Source: Pararhizobium arenae (GTDB lineage: Bacteria; Pseudomonadota; Alphaproteobacteria; Rhizobiales; Rhizobiaceae). Taken from it: a stretch of DNA of 64,000 nucleotides. Each line of letters starts with the position of its first letter. The first letter of the stretch is position 1. The position numbers were made by a program, and so were the translations under genes. Positions 1-9,137 of the stretch are shown piece after piece. Where the stretch lies: assembly GCF_001931685.1 (NCBI RefSeq), contig NZ_MOOY01000004.1, positions 372,001 through 436,000 of the forward strand, read 5' to 3'. Under the pieces are notes generated by a model that saw nothing but the letters and a program-made list of their open reading frames with translations, was not told the origin of the DNA and did not search any database.

Positions 1-128
1 ATCAGGACAAGGCGATTGCGCTCATGCTGGCGCAGCCGTCGATGATCAAGCGGCCGTTGCTCGACCGTGACGGGCATTTCACCGCGGGCTTCAAGCCGGA
101 ACGTTACGCGGCGGAATTCAAGGTCTGA
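1..128 (+). CDS. ArsC/Spx-family (YffB-like) protein, C-terminal fragment
   Basis: Only the last 41 codons lie in the window; the frame enters at base 3 and stops with TGA at 126-128. The fragment has the pattern typical of the end of arsenate-reductase-like thioredoxin-fold proteins: a segment reading IKRPLLDRDG, followed by GFKPERY. The active-site cysteine would lie upstream of the window, so a true arsenate reductase and a YffB/Spx-like protein of unknown substrate cannot be told apart. The YbaK-like gene starts 18 bases later on the same strand and is probably co-transcribed. Confidence 0.6.
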   Translation, partial: QDKAIALMLAQPSMIKRPLLDRDGHFTAGFKPERYAAEFKV

Positions 129-146
129 GAGCGAGGGAGCGAAGCC

Positions 147-620
147 ATGTCGAAGACGACGCGTGCGACACAGTTTCTGAGCAAAGCCGGCGTGGCCTTC
201 AGCGTTCATGCCTATGACTACGATCCGTCGGTTGATCGTATCGGCATGGCGGCGGCGGACGCGTTGGGCGAGGCGCCGCAGCGGGTGTTGAAGACGCTGA
301 TGGCGGAAGTCGATGGCAAGCCGGTCTGCGTCGTCGTGCCGTCCGATCACGAGGTCAGCATGAAGAAGCTGGCGGCGGCTTTCTCGGGAAAATCGGCCAA
401 TATGATGAAGCCTGCCGATGCCGAGCGCCTGACCGGCTACCATGTCGGCGGCATCAGCCCTTTCGGCCAGAAGAAGCTGGTGCCGACGGCGATCGAGGAA
501 GCGGCGCTATCCGAGCCGCATGTGTTCATCAATGGCGGCCAGCGCGGGCTGCAGGTACGACTGGCGCCGGCGGATGCGAAAGCGGCGCTGAAGGCGGTCG
601 CGGCACCGCTGGTGGCGTGA
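147..620 (+). CDS. ybaK: YbaK/EbsC-family Cys-tRNA(Pro) deacylase-like protein
   Basis: The 157-residue protein has the size and layout of the YbaK/ProX-like editing domain, which hydrolyses mischarged aminoacyl-tRNA (Cys-tRNA-Pro in the Haemophilus protein). Visible family features are RVLKTLMAEVDGK near residue 50, the VVPSDHEVSMKKLA segment around 70, and GGISPFGQKK near 105. The start is supported by GGGAG seven bases upstream of the ATG. It follows the ArsC-like gene closely. No promoter is evident between them. Family assignment is firm, but the exact tRNA substrate is inferred from homologs. Confidence 0.85.
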   Translation: MSKTTRATQFLSKAGVAFSVHAYDYDPSVDRIGMAAADALGEAPQRVLKTLMAEVDGKPVCVVVPSDHEVSMKKLAAAFSGKSANMMKPADAERLTGYHVGGISPFGQKKLVPTAIEEAALSEPHVFINGGQRGLQVRLAPADAKAALKAVAAPLVA

Positions 621-666
621 GAGGACGGCTGCTTTTCGGGTGTTATCTAGCCGCAACGTCGGGCGA

Positions 667-861
667 TCAATAAAACAGCTCGGGAAAAAGGGTCGCTACG
701 GCACCCCCAAAGAGAAACGCCAATAAAGAGGCGATCAACCCGAAAGTGCCCGCGTTATCACCCATGTCGAACTGACCAAACATTCGGTAACGAAGGTACA
801 TGCCGCCACCGGCGGCCGCCATCAACATGATCAAAAGAACGATCTTCTGGCCAAATGTCAT
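667..861 (-). CDS. small two-helix membrane protein, unknown function
   Basis: This 64-residue ORF encodes a hydrophobic helix at about residues 4-22 (IVLLIMLMAAAGGGMYL), a short charged linker with RYRMFGQFDMGD, and a second helix at about 39-60. The arrangement suggests a small inner-membrane hairpin. An overlapping reading frame at 758-976 on the same strand has no such pattern and was not chosen. I do not recognise a family. Whether it is translated is inferred from the clean membrane topology and from its place in an otherwise empty gap between ybaK and the glycine-zipper gene. Confidence 0.5.
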   Translation of the reverse strand: MTFGQKIVLLIMLMAAAGGGMYLRYRMFGQFDMGDNAGTFGLIASLLAFLFGGAVATLFPELFY

Positions 862-1003
862 GCGGTCTCACATTGCCGGCTCTCGCGCTCGCGAACCGCA
901 ATGCGGGGCGTTCTTTCGTGCGACAGTTCGGTATTTCCGATGAATGGAGGGAGACGTCCGCCTCCCTCTGATACAATGGCTACGCTTGACCGGCGGCTAA
1001 GCT

Positions 1004-1258
1004 CTACCGGCAGGGCGCTTCGTAGCGGCGGCCGTAGCGGTCGCGGTAGATGCAGTAGCCTTGACGCTCCTGGGAGTTGCCGATCGCAGCACCGATAGCG
1101 CCGCCGGCTACGGCACCGATGGCCGCGCCGCCCCAGCTGTCGCTGACGAGGCCGCCGATGATGGCGCCGGACCCTGCGCCGATGGCCGCGCCCTTTTCAG
1201 TCTGTGTGCAAGCGGAGAGGGTGGCAATCATTCCAATCAAAACAATGAGCTTACGCAT
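1004..1258 (-). CDS. glycine-zipper outer-membrane lipoprotein (17 kDa antigen / SlyB-like)
   Basis: The 84-residue product starts with a lipoprotein signal: MRKL, a hydrophobic stretch and the lipobox LSAC, with the lipidated Cys at about residue 17. The middle is a glycine zipper built from GAAIGAGSGAIIGG and GAAIGAVAGGAIGAAIG. The C-terminus holds two cysteines (QGYCIYRDRYGRRYEAPC) that could form a disulphide in the periplasm. The frame is open further upstream, but the start at 1258 has a GAGG site seven bases before it and begins a proper signal peptide. Such proteins are outer-membrane-associated structural or stress lipoproteins; a specific role cannot be assigned. Confidence 0.75.
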   Translation of the reverse strand: MRKLIVLIGMIATLSACTQTEKGAAIGAGSGAIIGGLVSDSWGGAAIGAVAGGAIGAAIGNSQERQGYCIYRDRYGRRYEAPCR

Positions 1259-1460
1259 GATTTTGCCTCTTTGCATACGCGGGATGACGATGCAGCATCT
1301 ACGCAATGGTTGCATTTGTCGAGAGCGTCGATCTCGCTTTCTTTGCGGATGGCTCTTGCTGCACTGCGAGACCATTTGAGCATTGAGATCAATGGTGTGC
1401 GCGGATGCCCAGTAAGATGGCGGAGAGTGGGCCGTGTTGACGCAGGAACGTTTGACGCGG

Positions 1461-1886
1461 TTACGACGATGGTTTCACGCGGTAGGCCATTCCAAGGGAT
1501 TTCGGCGCCGTTTCCACAAAACCAAATTGCTCGTAGAGCCTGTTTGCGGGCACGTCCGCGATCAGGCTGACATAGGCGGAGGCCGGGAGCTTTTCGTTCA
1601 CATGCTGCATCAGCGCCGTCATGATTGCCCTGCCGAGGCCGCGCCCCTGATGTGCCGGATCGACAGCAATGTCGGTGACCTGGAAGAAGCAGCCGCCGTC
1701 TCCGATCACGCGACCCATGCCGATGGTGGAGCCTTCATGCACAACCTGAACCGCGAAAACTGAGCGCGGCAGCCCGATTTCGGCGGCCTCGCGTGAGAAG
1801 GGGCTCAGGCCGCACACGGCGCGCAGCCGCAGGTAATCCTCGACCGACGGCGTTTCGGCCACGACCGAATAGGTGGGGTCAATCAT
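1461..1886 (-). CDS. GNAT-family N-acetyltransferase
   Basis: The 141-residue protein carries the acetyl-CoA-binding signature of the GNAT fold: VTDIAVDPAHQGRGLGRAIM around residues 70-90 is the R/Q-x-x-G-x-G/A motif A, and NRLYEQFGFVET near 115 is motif B. The start has GGAG eight bases upstream. The substrate (protein N-terminus, amino acid, polyamine or drug) cannot be read from the sequence. It is monocistronic on the minus strand, divergent from the M29 aminopeptidase gene. Confidence 0.85.
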   Translation of the reverse strand: MIDPTYSVVAETPSVEDYLRLRAVCGLSPFSREAAEIGLPRSVFAVQVVHEGSTIGMGRVIGDGGCFFQVTDIAVDPAHQGRGLGRAIMTALMQHVNEKLPASAYVSLIADVPANRLYEQFGFVETAPKSLGMAYRVKPSS

Positions 1887-2053
1887 GTGGGCGTCTCCGG
1901 TTTTGTGGTCCGCGCACGTGGTCTACCATGACATGCGGCTTTGCCGGCCCTCGCCGCCAACCGGAGAGGACATTGTCCACAGATCGGTTTCGGCTTCTGT
2001 TTTGTCCGTGGCCGGGCTAGAACTGGCCATCGCAAATGAAGCAGGAGCAATCC

Positions 2054-3304
2054 ATGGACGCGACCCTGACCAAAACCATCATCGATCCCGTCAAGCTCGA
2101 AAAGCTCGCCGAAGTTGCCGTCAAGGTCGGCCTTCGGCTGGAGCGCGGGCAGGATCTTATCATCACGGCGCCAATCGCTGCCCTGCCTCTGGTGCGGCTG
2201 ATTACCAAACATGCCTATATGGCGGGCGCCGGTCTGGTCTCGACCTTTTATTCCGACGAAGAAACGACGTTGGCGCGCTACGAGTATGCACCGGACGACA
2301 GCTTCGACCGCGCGTCCGGATGGCTCTATGACGGCATGGCGAAAGCCTATGACGCAAATGCGGCCCGACTGGCAATCTCCGGCGACAATCCGATGATGCT
2401 GGCGGCGCAGGACCCGGCCAAGGTCGCCCGCGCCAACAAGGCAAACTCGATTGCCTACAAGCCGGCACTGGAGAAGATCTCCAACTTCGACATCAACTGG
2501 AACATCATCTCCTACCCAAACCCGGCCTGGGCGAAGCAGATGTTTCCGGATTTGCCGGAGGACGCGGCGGTTGCCAAGCTGGCGGAGGCGATCTTTACGG
2601 CGTCACGCATCAACACGCCCGATCCGGTGGCGGCCTGGGCCGAGCACAACGCCAACCTGCACAAGCGTTCCGCCTGGCTGAACGGCGAGCGGTTCTCCGC
2701 CCTGCATTTTACCGGTCCGGGCACCGACCTGACGGTTGGCCTTGCGGATGGACACGAGTGGCATGGCGGCGCCTCCACCGCCAAGAACGGCATCACCTGC
2801 AATCCGAATATCCCGACCGAAGAAGTGTTCACCACGCCGCATGCCCTGCGTGTGGAAGGCCATGTCTCAAGCACCAAGCCGCTGTCGCATCAAGGCACGC
2901 TGATCGACGAGATCCAGGTGCTTTTCGAAGGCGGCCGCATAGTCGAGGCAAAGGCCTCGAAGGGCGAAGAGGTGTTGAACAAGGTGCTGGATACGGACGA
3001 GGGCGCGCGTCGTCTTGGGGAAGTGGCACTGGTGCCGCACTCCTCGCCGATCTCCGCCAGTGGCATCCTGTTCTACAACACGCTGTTTGACGAGAACGCC
3101 TCCTGCCACATCGCGCTGGGGCAATGCTACTCCAAATGCTTCCTCGATGGTGCGTCGCTGAGTCAGGAGCAGATCAGGGCACAGGGCGGCAATTCCAGCC
3201 TCATTCACATCGACTGGATGATCGGTTCCGACAAGGTGGATATCGACGGCATCCTGTCGAATGGCGGCAAGGTTGCCGTCATGCGCAAGGGTGAATGGGC
3301 TTGA
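2054..3304 (+). CDS. M29-family (AmpS/AmpT-type) metallo-aminopeptidase
   Basis: The 416-residue protein matches the clan of co-dependent M29 aminopeptidases such as Staphylococcus AmpS and Thermus AmpT. Family landmarks are NIPTEEVFTTPH near residue 255, where the Glu residues bind metal; SSPISASGILFYNTLFDENASCHIALG around 335-360; and HIDWMIGS near 390, which provides the conserved His and Asp. It is predicted to be cytoplasmic and to release N-terminal residues from peptides. The ATG at 2054 was chosen over one 18 bases upstream because AGGAG lies seven bases before it. The gene stands alone, facing the histidine kinase tail to tail. Confidence 0.9.
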   Translation: MDATLTKTIIDPVKLEKLAEVAVKVGLRLERGQDLIITAPIAALPLVRLITKHAYMAGAGLVSTFYSDEETTLARYEYAPDDSFDRASGWLYDGMAKAYDANAARLAISGDNPMMLAAQDPAKVARANKANSIAYKPALEKISNFDINWNIISYPNPAWAKQMFPDLPEDAAVAKLAEAIFTASRINTPDPVAAWAEHNANLHKRSAWLNGERFSALHFTGPGTDLTVGLADGHEWHGGASTAKNGITCNPNIPTEEVFTTPHALRVEGHVSSTKPLSHQGTLIDEIQVLFEGGRIVEAKASKGEEVLNKVLDTDEGARRLGEVALVPHSSPISASGILFYNTLFDENASCHIALGQCYSKCFLDGASLSQEQIRAQGGNSSLIHIDWMIGSDKVDIDGILSNGGKVAVMRKGEWA

Positions 3305-3343
3305 TACGGTATCGCTGCGCCAGCAGATTGGCGCGGCTCCCCC

Positions 3344-6300
3344 TCAAAGATCGAGACTGCCGATCGCCCTTACAATATCCGGCGTGTTGAACGGCTTCGT
3401 CAGAAGCGCGGTGTTGGACGGATCGCTCATCGGCGGCGCTTCGTTGTGGCCGGTGGCGAAGATGATGCCGATGTGCGGGTAGCGCTCCCGCACCAGCCGC
3501 GCCAGATCGGTGCCCGACATGCCGGGCAGGCCGAGATCGGTGATGAGGACGGTGATCGGCTGCGTTTGCAGGATCGCGAGCGCCTGCTCCGCGGTCGTTG
3601 CCTCGTCCACCACATGGCCGAGGTCGGCGAGCATGTCGGCGGTTGACATGCGAATCAGGAAATCGTCCTCGACAAGCAGCACGCGCAGGCTGGTCTGGCC
3701 CGGCGCCGGCTCAGCCGGCGCCGTTTCTGTGTGTGTTGTTGCCACAGGCTCCATGCCTTTCGAGCGGTCGAGCGCCTGCAGGCGCTGCCGGTGGTTGTTG
3801 AGCACATGGCGGATTTTCCGCGCGAGAGCCTCGCGGGTGTAGGGCTTGGTCAGGAGTTCCACGCCCTCGTCCAGGCGTCCGCCGTGAACGATCGAATTTT
3901 CGGTATAGCCGGAGGTGAAGAGCACGGCGATTTCCGGCGAACGCTCGCGCACCTTCCGGACGAGTTCCGTGCTGCGCAGCGGTCCGGGCATCACGACATC
4001 GGTAAAGAGAAGATCGATGGACGCGCCGCTTTCGATGATCGTCAGCGCGCCGGCGGCATCCTTTGCTTTCAATATGCTGTAGCCGAGATCGCCGAGAAGC
4101 TCGACCACGGTGTTGCGCACCTGGTCGTCATCTTCGGCCACAAGAATGGTCTCCGTGCCGCCGGTCGCGGGGCCGAAATCCCCTTCCACGATAACGTCTT
4201 CAGTCTGAAGGATACGGGGAAAATAAAGCTTGATGGTCGTGCCCTGGCCGACCGCGCTGTAAATCTTCACATGGCCGCCGGATTGCTTGACGAAGCCATA
4301 GACCATGGAAAGGCCAAGGCCCGTGCCCTTGTCCATCGGCTTGGTTGAGAAGAATGGTTCGAAGACCTGGGCAAGAACCTCCGGGGTCATGCCGCTGCCG
4401 GTATCGGTGACCGCCAGCATCACATATTGGCCGGGCTGCACATCGTCGTTCTGGCGGGCATAGGCGGCGTCAAGATAGGCGTTGGCGACCTCTATGGTGA
4501 GTTTTCCCGCGCCTTCCATGGCATCGCGGGAATTGATGGCGAGGTTCAGCAGGGCGTTTTCGATCTGGGTCGGATCAACCAGGGCGTTCCAGAGACCGCC
4601 CGACTGGATGGTCTCGATCTCGATGGCCTCGCCCAGCGTTCGTCTCAGCATGTCCTCGATGCCGCCGACGAAACGGCCGATGTTGATCGCCTTGGGTTCC
4701 AGAGGCTGGCGGCGACCAAAGGCGAGCAACTGGCTGGCGAGCTTGGAGCCGCGGCTGACGCCGGCAAGGGCATTCTCTATGCGTTTCTGGGCGCGCTCGT
4801 TGCCCTGAATGTCGCCGGTCAGGAGCTGGAGATTGCCGGACACGACCTGCAGCAGATTGTTGAAATCATGGGCGACGCCGCCGGTCAGCTGGCCGAGCGC
4901 CTCCATCTTCTGCGACTGGCGCAGGGTTTCCTCCATACGCAGGCGCTCGGTGATCTCGTCGGCCACGCGCTGTTCCAGGTTGTTGTTGACCCGCAGAAGC
5001 GCCTCTTCGGCGCGTTTGCGCTCGGTGAGTTCCCTTTCCAGCGCCTGAAAAAGCCGGGCATTGTCCATGCCGATGGCGGCGAGCCCCGCGGCGCTGATCA
5101 CCAGATCCTCGTGCTCCTGCTTGAAGATGCCGGGCTCCGGATGGCCGAAGAACAGGCCGCCGATGACCTCGCCAGAGCGCGAGACGACCGGCACGGCGAG
5201 ATAGCTGCGCACCGGCAGATGACCCGTCGGCATGCCGCGATAGGGCCCGCTCTTGCCATAGCGGGGATCCCTCTGGATATCGTCCGAGCGGATGACGCCT
5301 TCGCCCTTGAAGGTGGGTTGGAAAACCTCCGTCGCACGCGGCATGGGAAAGCCGGCAAAGCTTTCCCGGGAGATGCCGGAAAGCGAATACAGCATGTAGC
5401 TCTCGCCGTCCTCGTCCAACACATTGTAGAAAAAGGCGCCGAATTTCGCGCCGGTCATGGCAACGCCGGCATCGGTGATCATCTGCACGACCTTGTCGAG
5501 ATCGCGCTCGGCGGCGAGATCGGCTCCCAGCTTGTTCAGCACGCCGAGAACACTGGTTTCGTGGCGAAGCGCAAGTTCCGCCCTTTTCTGCTCGGTGACA
5601 TCGCTGCCCTGAACAAAAATGCCGATATGGTTGCGCTCCTCGTCAACGATCGGCTGATAGATGAAATCGAGATAGCGCTCCTCGACGATGCCGGCGCGTT
5701 GCAGCAAGACCGCTGTCGACTTGCCGACATAGGCTTCGCCGCTTTCCGCCACGCGGTCGAGCAGGCTTTCGAAACCCTGACCTTTCAATTCGGGCAGCGC
5801 CTCAAGCAAAGGCTGTCCGATAATATCACGCCCGCCGATCAGGTGCAGGTAGGCTTCATTGGCCATTTCGAAACGATGATCGCTGCCGGTCAGCATCGCC
5901 ATGAAGCCCGGCGCCTGTTCAAACATGCGCTTCAGTCGCTTTCGCTCGCCTTTGAGCGCCTTCTCGGCCTTCACGCGGCGGGTGGTCTCCACCACGATGG
6001 CCATGACGGCAGCGGGTTTGCCGTCCTCGCCGATGATCGGCGAATAATCCAGGTTCATCCAGACCGGCTCGAGCTGGCCGCGCCGCTGCAATGCCAGTTC
6101 CTGATCCTTGTAGGCAAGCGTGCCGCCGGCCAGCCCCACCTTCATGACGTTGTCGTTAAAATCGGCGACTTCCGGCCAGCCCTCGCGCACTTTGGAACCG
6201 AAGAGCTGCGGGTGACGGCCGCCCGCGAAGACCGAGTAGGCATCATTGTAGATCATGATGCCGTCTTCGCCCCAAAGCGTGACGATCGGCACCGGCGACT

Positions 6301-6442
6301 GCAAGATCAGCGCGACCGTCGTCTTCAGGCTCTGGGGCCATTGCGTGACGCAGCCCAGCGGCGTCGATGGCCAATCATAGGCCCTGATCAGCCGGGCGAG
6401 TTCCCCGTTATGGGCGAGAAAGGCAAAGTCGTCATGACGCAT
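3344..6442 (-). CDS. soluble PAS-PAS-GAF hybrid histidine kinase with two receiver domains
   Basis: This 1032-residue protein has no membrane segment. In order: a PAS domain at about 20-160 opening with the [15 protein letters not shown] signature common in rhizobial hybrid kinases, a second PAS at about 170-290, a GAF domain at about 300-460, and a coiled linker. Then come HisKA with the phospho-acceptor His near 525 ([11 protein letters not shown]), an HATPase with N-box near 630-642 and DTGSGM near 680, a receiver with Asp near 815 (LLFTD), and a second receiver with Asp near 969 (VLITD). It is an orphan: no response-regulator gene is adjacent. The signal is probably a small intracellular ligand or redox state, which is inference. 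Confidence 0.92.
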   Translation of the reverse strand: MRHDDFAFLAHNGELARLIRAYDWPSTPLGCVTQWPQSLKTTVALILQSPVPIVTLWGEDGIMIYNDAYSVFAGGRHPQLFGSKVREGWPEVADFNDNVMKVGLAGGTLAYKDQELALQRRGQLEPVWMNLDYSPIIGEDGKPAAVMAIVVETTRRVKAEKALKGERKRLKRMFEQAPGFMAMLTGSDHRFEMANEAYLHLIGGRDIIGQPLLEALPELKGQGFESLLDRVAESGEAYVGKSTAVLLQRAGIVEERYLDFIYQPIVDEERNHIGIFVQGSDVTEQKRAELALRHETSVLGVLNKLGADLAAERDLDKVVQMITDAGVAMTGAKFGAFFYNVLDEDGESYMLYSLSGISRESFAGFPMPRATEVFQPTFKGEGVIRSDDIQRDPRYGKSGPYRGMPTGHLPVRSYLAVPVVSRSGEVIGGLFFGHPEPGIFKQEHEDLVISAAGLAAIGMDNARLFQALERELTERKRAEEALLRVNNNLEQRVADEITERLRMEETLRQSQKMEALGQLTGGVAHDFNNLLQVVSGNLQLLTGDIQGNERAQKRIENALAGVSRGSKLASQLLAFGRRQPLEPKAINIGRFVGGIEDMLRRTLGEAIEIETIQSGGLWNALVDPTQIENALLNLAINSRDAMEGAGKLTIEVANAYLDAAYARQNDDVQPGQYVMLAVTDTGSGMTPEVLAQVFEPFFSTKPMDKGTGLGLSMVYGFVKQSGGHVKIYSAVGQGTTIKLYFPRILQTEDVIVEGDFGPATGGTETILVAEDDDQVRNTVVELLGDLGYSILKAKDAAGALTIIESGASIDLLFTDVVMPGPLRSTELVRKVRERSPEIAVLFTSGYTENSIVHGGRLDEGVELLTKPYTREALARKIRHVLNNHRQRLQALDRSKGMEPVATTHTETAPAEPAPGQTSLRVLLVEDDFLIRMSTADMLADLGHVVDEATTAEQALAILQTQPITVLITDLGLPGMSGTDLARLVRERYPHIGIIFATGHNEAPPMSDPSNTALLTKPFNTPDIVRAIGSLDL

Positions 6443-6498
6443 GGGAAGCGAAAGCCATGTTGGGGAATATGAAGCCCTTATCTAGGCGCGAAGGTCAC

Positions 6499-6529
6499 GC
6501 CGGAAAGAGGGGAGGACCCGCTTTCCGGC
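6499..6529. other. 9-bp inverted repeat between hemW and the hybrid kinase
   Basis: GCCGGAAAG (6499-6507) and CTTTCCGGC (6521-6529) pair perfectly over nine bases with a 13-base loop. It lies downstream of the hemW stop and upstream of the kinase start, reading on the minus strand. No T-run follows the stem on that strand, so it is not a classical intrinsic terminator. It could be a Rho-dependent end, a processing site or an operator. Confidence 0.4.
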
Positions 6530-6578
6530 TGGAAAACCACTTAATTTTCAGGAGTGTTGCGGTGTAGACTGCAAGCAG

Positions 6579-7775
6579 TCAGCAGGCGAGATCCGCAACC
6601 ACGGCATCGAGGATCAGCATGCCCGCAGGCGTGCAGCGCAGGCGGGAATTTCCGAGCCGCTCGATGAAGCCGTGCTCGATCAGGAACTGTTCGCGCTCCG
6701 GGTCCGGTTCGCGGCCCGAAAGGCTTTGCCAGCGCACGAGATCGATGCCTTCCTTCAGGCGCAGGCCCATGAGCAGAAGTTCGTCGGCCTGCTCGTCATA
6801 ACCCAGGATTTCCTGATCGATCATGCCGTGGCCGTTTTCTTCCACCAGCTTTAGCCACTCTTCCGGCTTGCGCTCGGTGGCGGTGGCGATCTTGCTCGCC
6901 CCCATCGTCAGGCGGCCATGGGCGCCGGGGCCGATGCCGGCGTAGTCGCCATAGCGCCAGTAGGTGAGGTTGTGGCGGCTCTCAGCACCGGGGGCGGCGT
7001 GGTTCGAAACCTCGTAGGCCGGCATTCCGATGGCGGCCGTGATGTCCTGCGTTGCCTCGTAGAGCACGGCGGATTGCTCTCCATCGGGCACGATCAGCTT
7101 GCCGGCCTTGTGCAGGCCGTAGAAGGGCGTGCCTTCCTCGATCGTCAGCTGGTAAAGCGACAGGTGATCGACGGCGTAGGAGACGGCTTCCTTCAGTTCT
7201 CTTTCCCATTCCTCGACTGTCTGTTTCGGACGGGCATAGATGAGATCGAAGGACATGCGCGGAAAGATGTCGCGGGCGAGCTTGATCGCCTTCAGGGCAT
7301 CCTCGACGTTGTGGAGGCGACCAAGGAATTTGAGGTCAGCGTCGTTCAGCGCCTGGACGCCGAGCGACACACGGTTGACGCCGGCGGCGCGGTAGCCACG
7401 AAAGCGGGTCGCCTCGACGCTGGAGGGGTTTGCCTCCATGGTGATCTCGATGCCGTCAGGCACATGCCATTCTTTCGCAATGCCGTTCAGCACGGCTTCG
7501 ACGGTCGCCGGGTCCATCAGCGAGGGCGTGCCGCCGCCCATGAAGATGCTGGTAACGGTGCGCGGGCCGGAGAGGCGACGGGCCTCCGCCATCTCTTTCA
7601 AGAAGGCTTCGACGAAGCGCGGCTGGTCCACCGGCTGGTGGCGGACGTGGCTGTTGAAATCACAGTAGGGGCATTTGGCGGCGCAGAAGGGCCAATGCAC
7701 ATAGACCCCGAAGCCGGGGTCCGTGTGGTCGCCGATGGAAGTGAAAGTGGCCATTCCGTTCGTTTCTTCGGACAT
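6579..7775 (-). CDS. hemW: HemW-type radical SAM heme chaperone (coproporphyrinogen III oxidase-like)
   Basis: The 398-residue protein begins with the radical-SAM cluster motif CAAKCPYC, flanked by VYVHWPFC and DFNSH as in the HemN/HemW family. FMGGGTPSLM near residue 80 and EITMEANPSS near 115 are further core signatures, and the C-terminal HemN_C-like domain is present. Its single short form without the N-terminal extension of HemN, together with placement directly behind rdgB, fits HemW, now viewed as a heme-inserting chaperone rather than an oxygen-independent coproporphyrinogen oxidase. The start lies 18 bases after the rdgB stop, so the two are probably one transcript. Confidence 0.9.
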   Translation of the reverse strand: MSEETNGMATFTSIGDHTDPGFGVYVHWPFCAAKCPYCDFNSHVRHQPVDQPRFVEAFLKEMAEARRLSGPRTVTSIFMGGGTPSLMDPATVEAVLNGIAKEWHVPDGIEITMEANPSSVEATRFRGYRAAGVNRVSLGVQALNDADLKFLGRLHNVEDALKAIKLARDIFPRMSFDLIYARPKQTVEEWERELKEAVSYAVDHLSLYQLTIEEGTPFYGLHKAGKLIVPDGEQSAVLYEATQDITAAIGMPAYEVSNHAAPGAESRHNLTYWRYGDYAGIGPGAHGRLTMGASKIATATERKPEEWLKLVEENGHGMIDQEILGYDEQADELLLMGLRLKEGIDLVRWQSLSGREPDPEREQFLIEHGFIERLGNSRLRCTPAGMLILDAVVADLAC

Positions 7776-7793
7776 CAGTCCGTTTGTAATTGC

Positions 7794-8450
7794 TTAGACG
7801 CCCTTGGGCGCGTCAAGGCAGGTTTCGGCAAAGAGCTTGAAGGCGCGGGCACGGTGCGAGAGCGCATGGGCGTCGCCCGGTTTCCAGCCGTGTTTTTCCT
7901 CGGCGGTCATTTCGCCGAATGTGGTGTTGTAGCCGTCCGGTTGAAAGACCGGATCATAGCCGAAACCGCTTGTTCCCCGGGGCGGCCAGACCAGCTTGCC
8001 GGCAACTTCACCGCGGAAGAGCTCGACATGCCCATCCGGCCAGGCAAGGCAGAGCACCGAGACGAAGCGGGCGGTGCGGGCGTCCGGCGTGGTCGCGCCC
8101 TTTTCCTGCAGCGCCGTTTCGACCTTCTGCATGGCCATGGCGAAATCGCGGGTGCCATCAGCGGTTTCCGCCCAATTTGCCGTATAGACGCCCGGCGCGC
8201 CATCCAGCGCATCGACGACGATGCCGCTGTCATCAGAGAGGGCCGGCAGACCGGAGGCGTGGGCCGAGGCCAGCGCCTTGATCGTGGCGTTTTCCTCGAA
8301 GGTGGTGCCGGTTTCGTCCGGCTCGATGAAGTTGAGGTCGGCGGCGGACTTGGCGGAGAAGCCGAGCGGGCCAATGAGATCGCGGATTTCCTGGATCTTG
8401 CCGGCATTGTGGCTGGCGACAATCAGGGTCTTGTCTTCAAGCTTGCGCAT
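7794..8450 (-). CDS. rdgB: RdgB/HAM1 dITP/XTP pyrophosphatase
   Basis: The product hydrolyses non-canonical purine nucleotides (dITP, XTP) to monophosphates, keeping them out of DNA and RNA. The 218-residue protein shows the HAM1 landmarks: [13 protein letters not shown] at the N-terminus, [14 protein letters not shown] near residue 60, [17 protein letters not shown] near 80, and FGYDPVF near 160. The start at 8450 is preferred to an upstream ATG because homology begins there. It lies between the VOC gene (11 bases upstream) and hemW in a compact minus-strand operon. Confidence 0.93.
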   Translation of the reverse strand: MRKLEDKTLIVASHNAGKIQEIRDLIGPLGFSAKSAADLNFIEPDETGTTFEENATIKALASAHASGLPALSDDSGIVVDALDGAPGVYTANWAETADGTRDFAMAMQKVETALQEKGATTPDARTARFVSVLCLAWPDGHVELFRGEVAGKLVWPPRGTSGFGYDPVFQPDGYNTTFGEMTAEEKHGWKPGDAHALSHRARAFKLFAETCLDAPKGV

Positions 8451-8461
8451 GGGTTTCTCTC

Positions 8462-8878
8462 TCAGTCGATGTTCCAGAGGCCGGGTTCGGCGCATTCGAG
8501 GCTGTTGCCGGCGGGGTCGCGGAAATAGAAGGAGCGCGCGCCCGTCGGCCAGCGGATGTCGGCCTCGATGGAGATGCCGGCGGATGTCAATTTTTCGGCC
8601 CAGAGGTCGAGGTTTTTCGCCGCGACGCGGAAGCAGGCGTGGCCGTGGCCCGTGGTACCGTGAGGCGGGACGGGCAAGCTGCCTTCATGGGGCGGCTTCA
8701 CCGTCTCTTCCGGGTTGAAGATTAGGAGCACGCCCGGGCCGCAGCGGAAGAAGACGTGGCGGTTGGCGACGCGGGTGATTTTTTCGAGACCCAGGATGGT
8801 GGCGTAGAAATGTTCGGCGGCGTCGAGGTCTTCGGCGTAGAGGGCGGTTTCGAGGATGCCTTCGAGGGGGCTAGGCAT
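8462..8878 (-). CDS. VOC-superfamily (glyoxalase/bleomycin-resistance/dioxygenase fold) protein
   Basis: The 138-residue protein has the paired beta-alpha-beta-beta-beta units of the vicinal-oxygen-chelate fold: [22 protein letters not shown] at the start, [14 protein letters not shown] in the middle, and [13 protein letters not shown] near the end, where the terminal Glu is a likely metal ligand. The ATG at 8878 is preceded by GAGGAG at nine bases. The substrate is unknown; dioxygenase, glyoxalase-like and antibiotic-binding members share the fold. It sits at the head of the rdgB-hemW operon, next to a repeat cluster. Confidence 0.8.
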   Translation of the reverse strand: MPSPLEGILETALYAEDLDAAEHFYATILGLEKITRVANRHVFFRCGPGVLLIFNPEETVKPPHEGSLPVPPHGTTGHGHACFRVAAKNLDLWAEKLTSAGISIEADIRWPTGARSFYFRDPAGNSLECAEPGLWNID

Positions 8879-8911
8879 AGGCAAGCACTCCTCGATGTTT
8901 GGAATATGCCG

Positions 8912-9040
8912 CCTCACCCCCCTCTGTCAGCCTTGCTGACATCTCCCCCTCAAGGGGGGAGGTCGGGAGCGAGAGGCGACCCCCAACTGATCTCCCCCCT
9001 TGAGGGGGAGATGCCCGACAGGGCAGAGGGGGGTAGGCGG
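8912..9040. repeat. pair of inverted palindromic intergenic elements (type A)
   Basis: Two copies of an element of about 50 bases face each other: 8912-8963 and 8989-9040. In the same orientation both read roughly ACCCCCCTCTG, a small variable stem (CAGCCTTGCTG in one, CCCTGTCGGG in the other), then CATCTCCCCCTCAAGGGG. Each copy has its own internal stems and the pair can form one long hairpin. Short GC-rich palindromes of this kind are common between rhizobial genes. Confidence 0.75.
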
Positions 9041-9069
9041 ATTGCTCAGTCTTCGACAGGACGCACCAA

Positions 9070-9104
9070 ATCTTCCCTCGCGAGAGGGGGAGATTGAGGG
9101 GCAA
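9070..9104. repeat. third, degenerate type A palindromic element
   Basis: The stretch contains TCTTCCCTCGCGAGAGGGGG followed by AGATTGAGGGG. On the minus strand it reads CCCCTCAATCTCCCCCTCTC then GCGAGGGAAG, clearly related to the copies at 8912-9040 but lacking the variable stem. It lies about 35 bases downstream of the rph stop, so it may also act as the end of the rph transcript. Confidence 0.55.
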
Positions 9105-9137
9105 TCCTGTCGTCAAATTCGCCATAGGTCCTAAAAA

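Noticed and set aside
758..976. 72-codon minus-strand ORF overlapping the small membrane protein gene
   Set aside because: The translation is Arg/Pro-rich without membrane or domain features, and the overlapping 64-codon frame shows a clear two-helix pattern.
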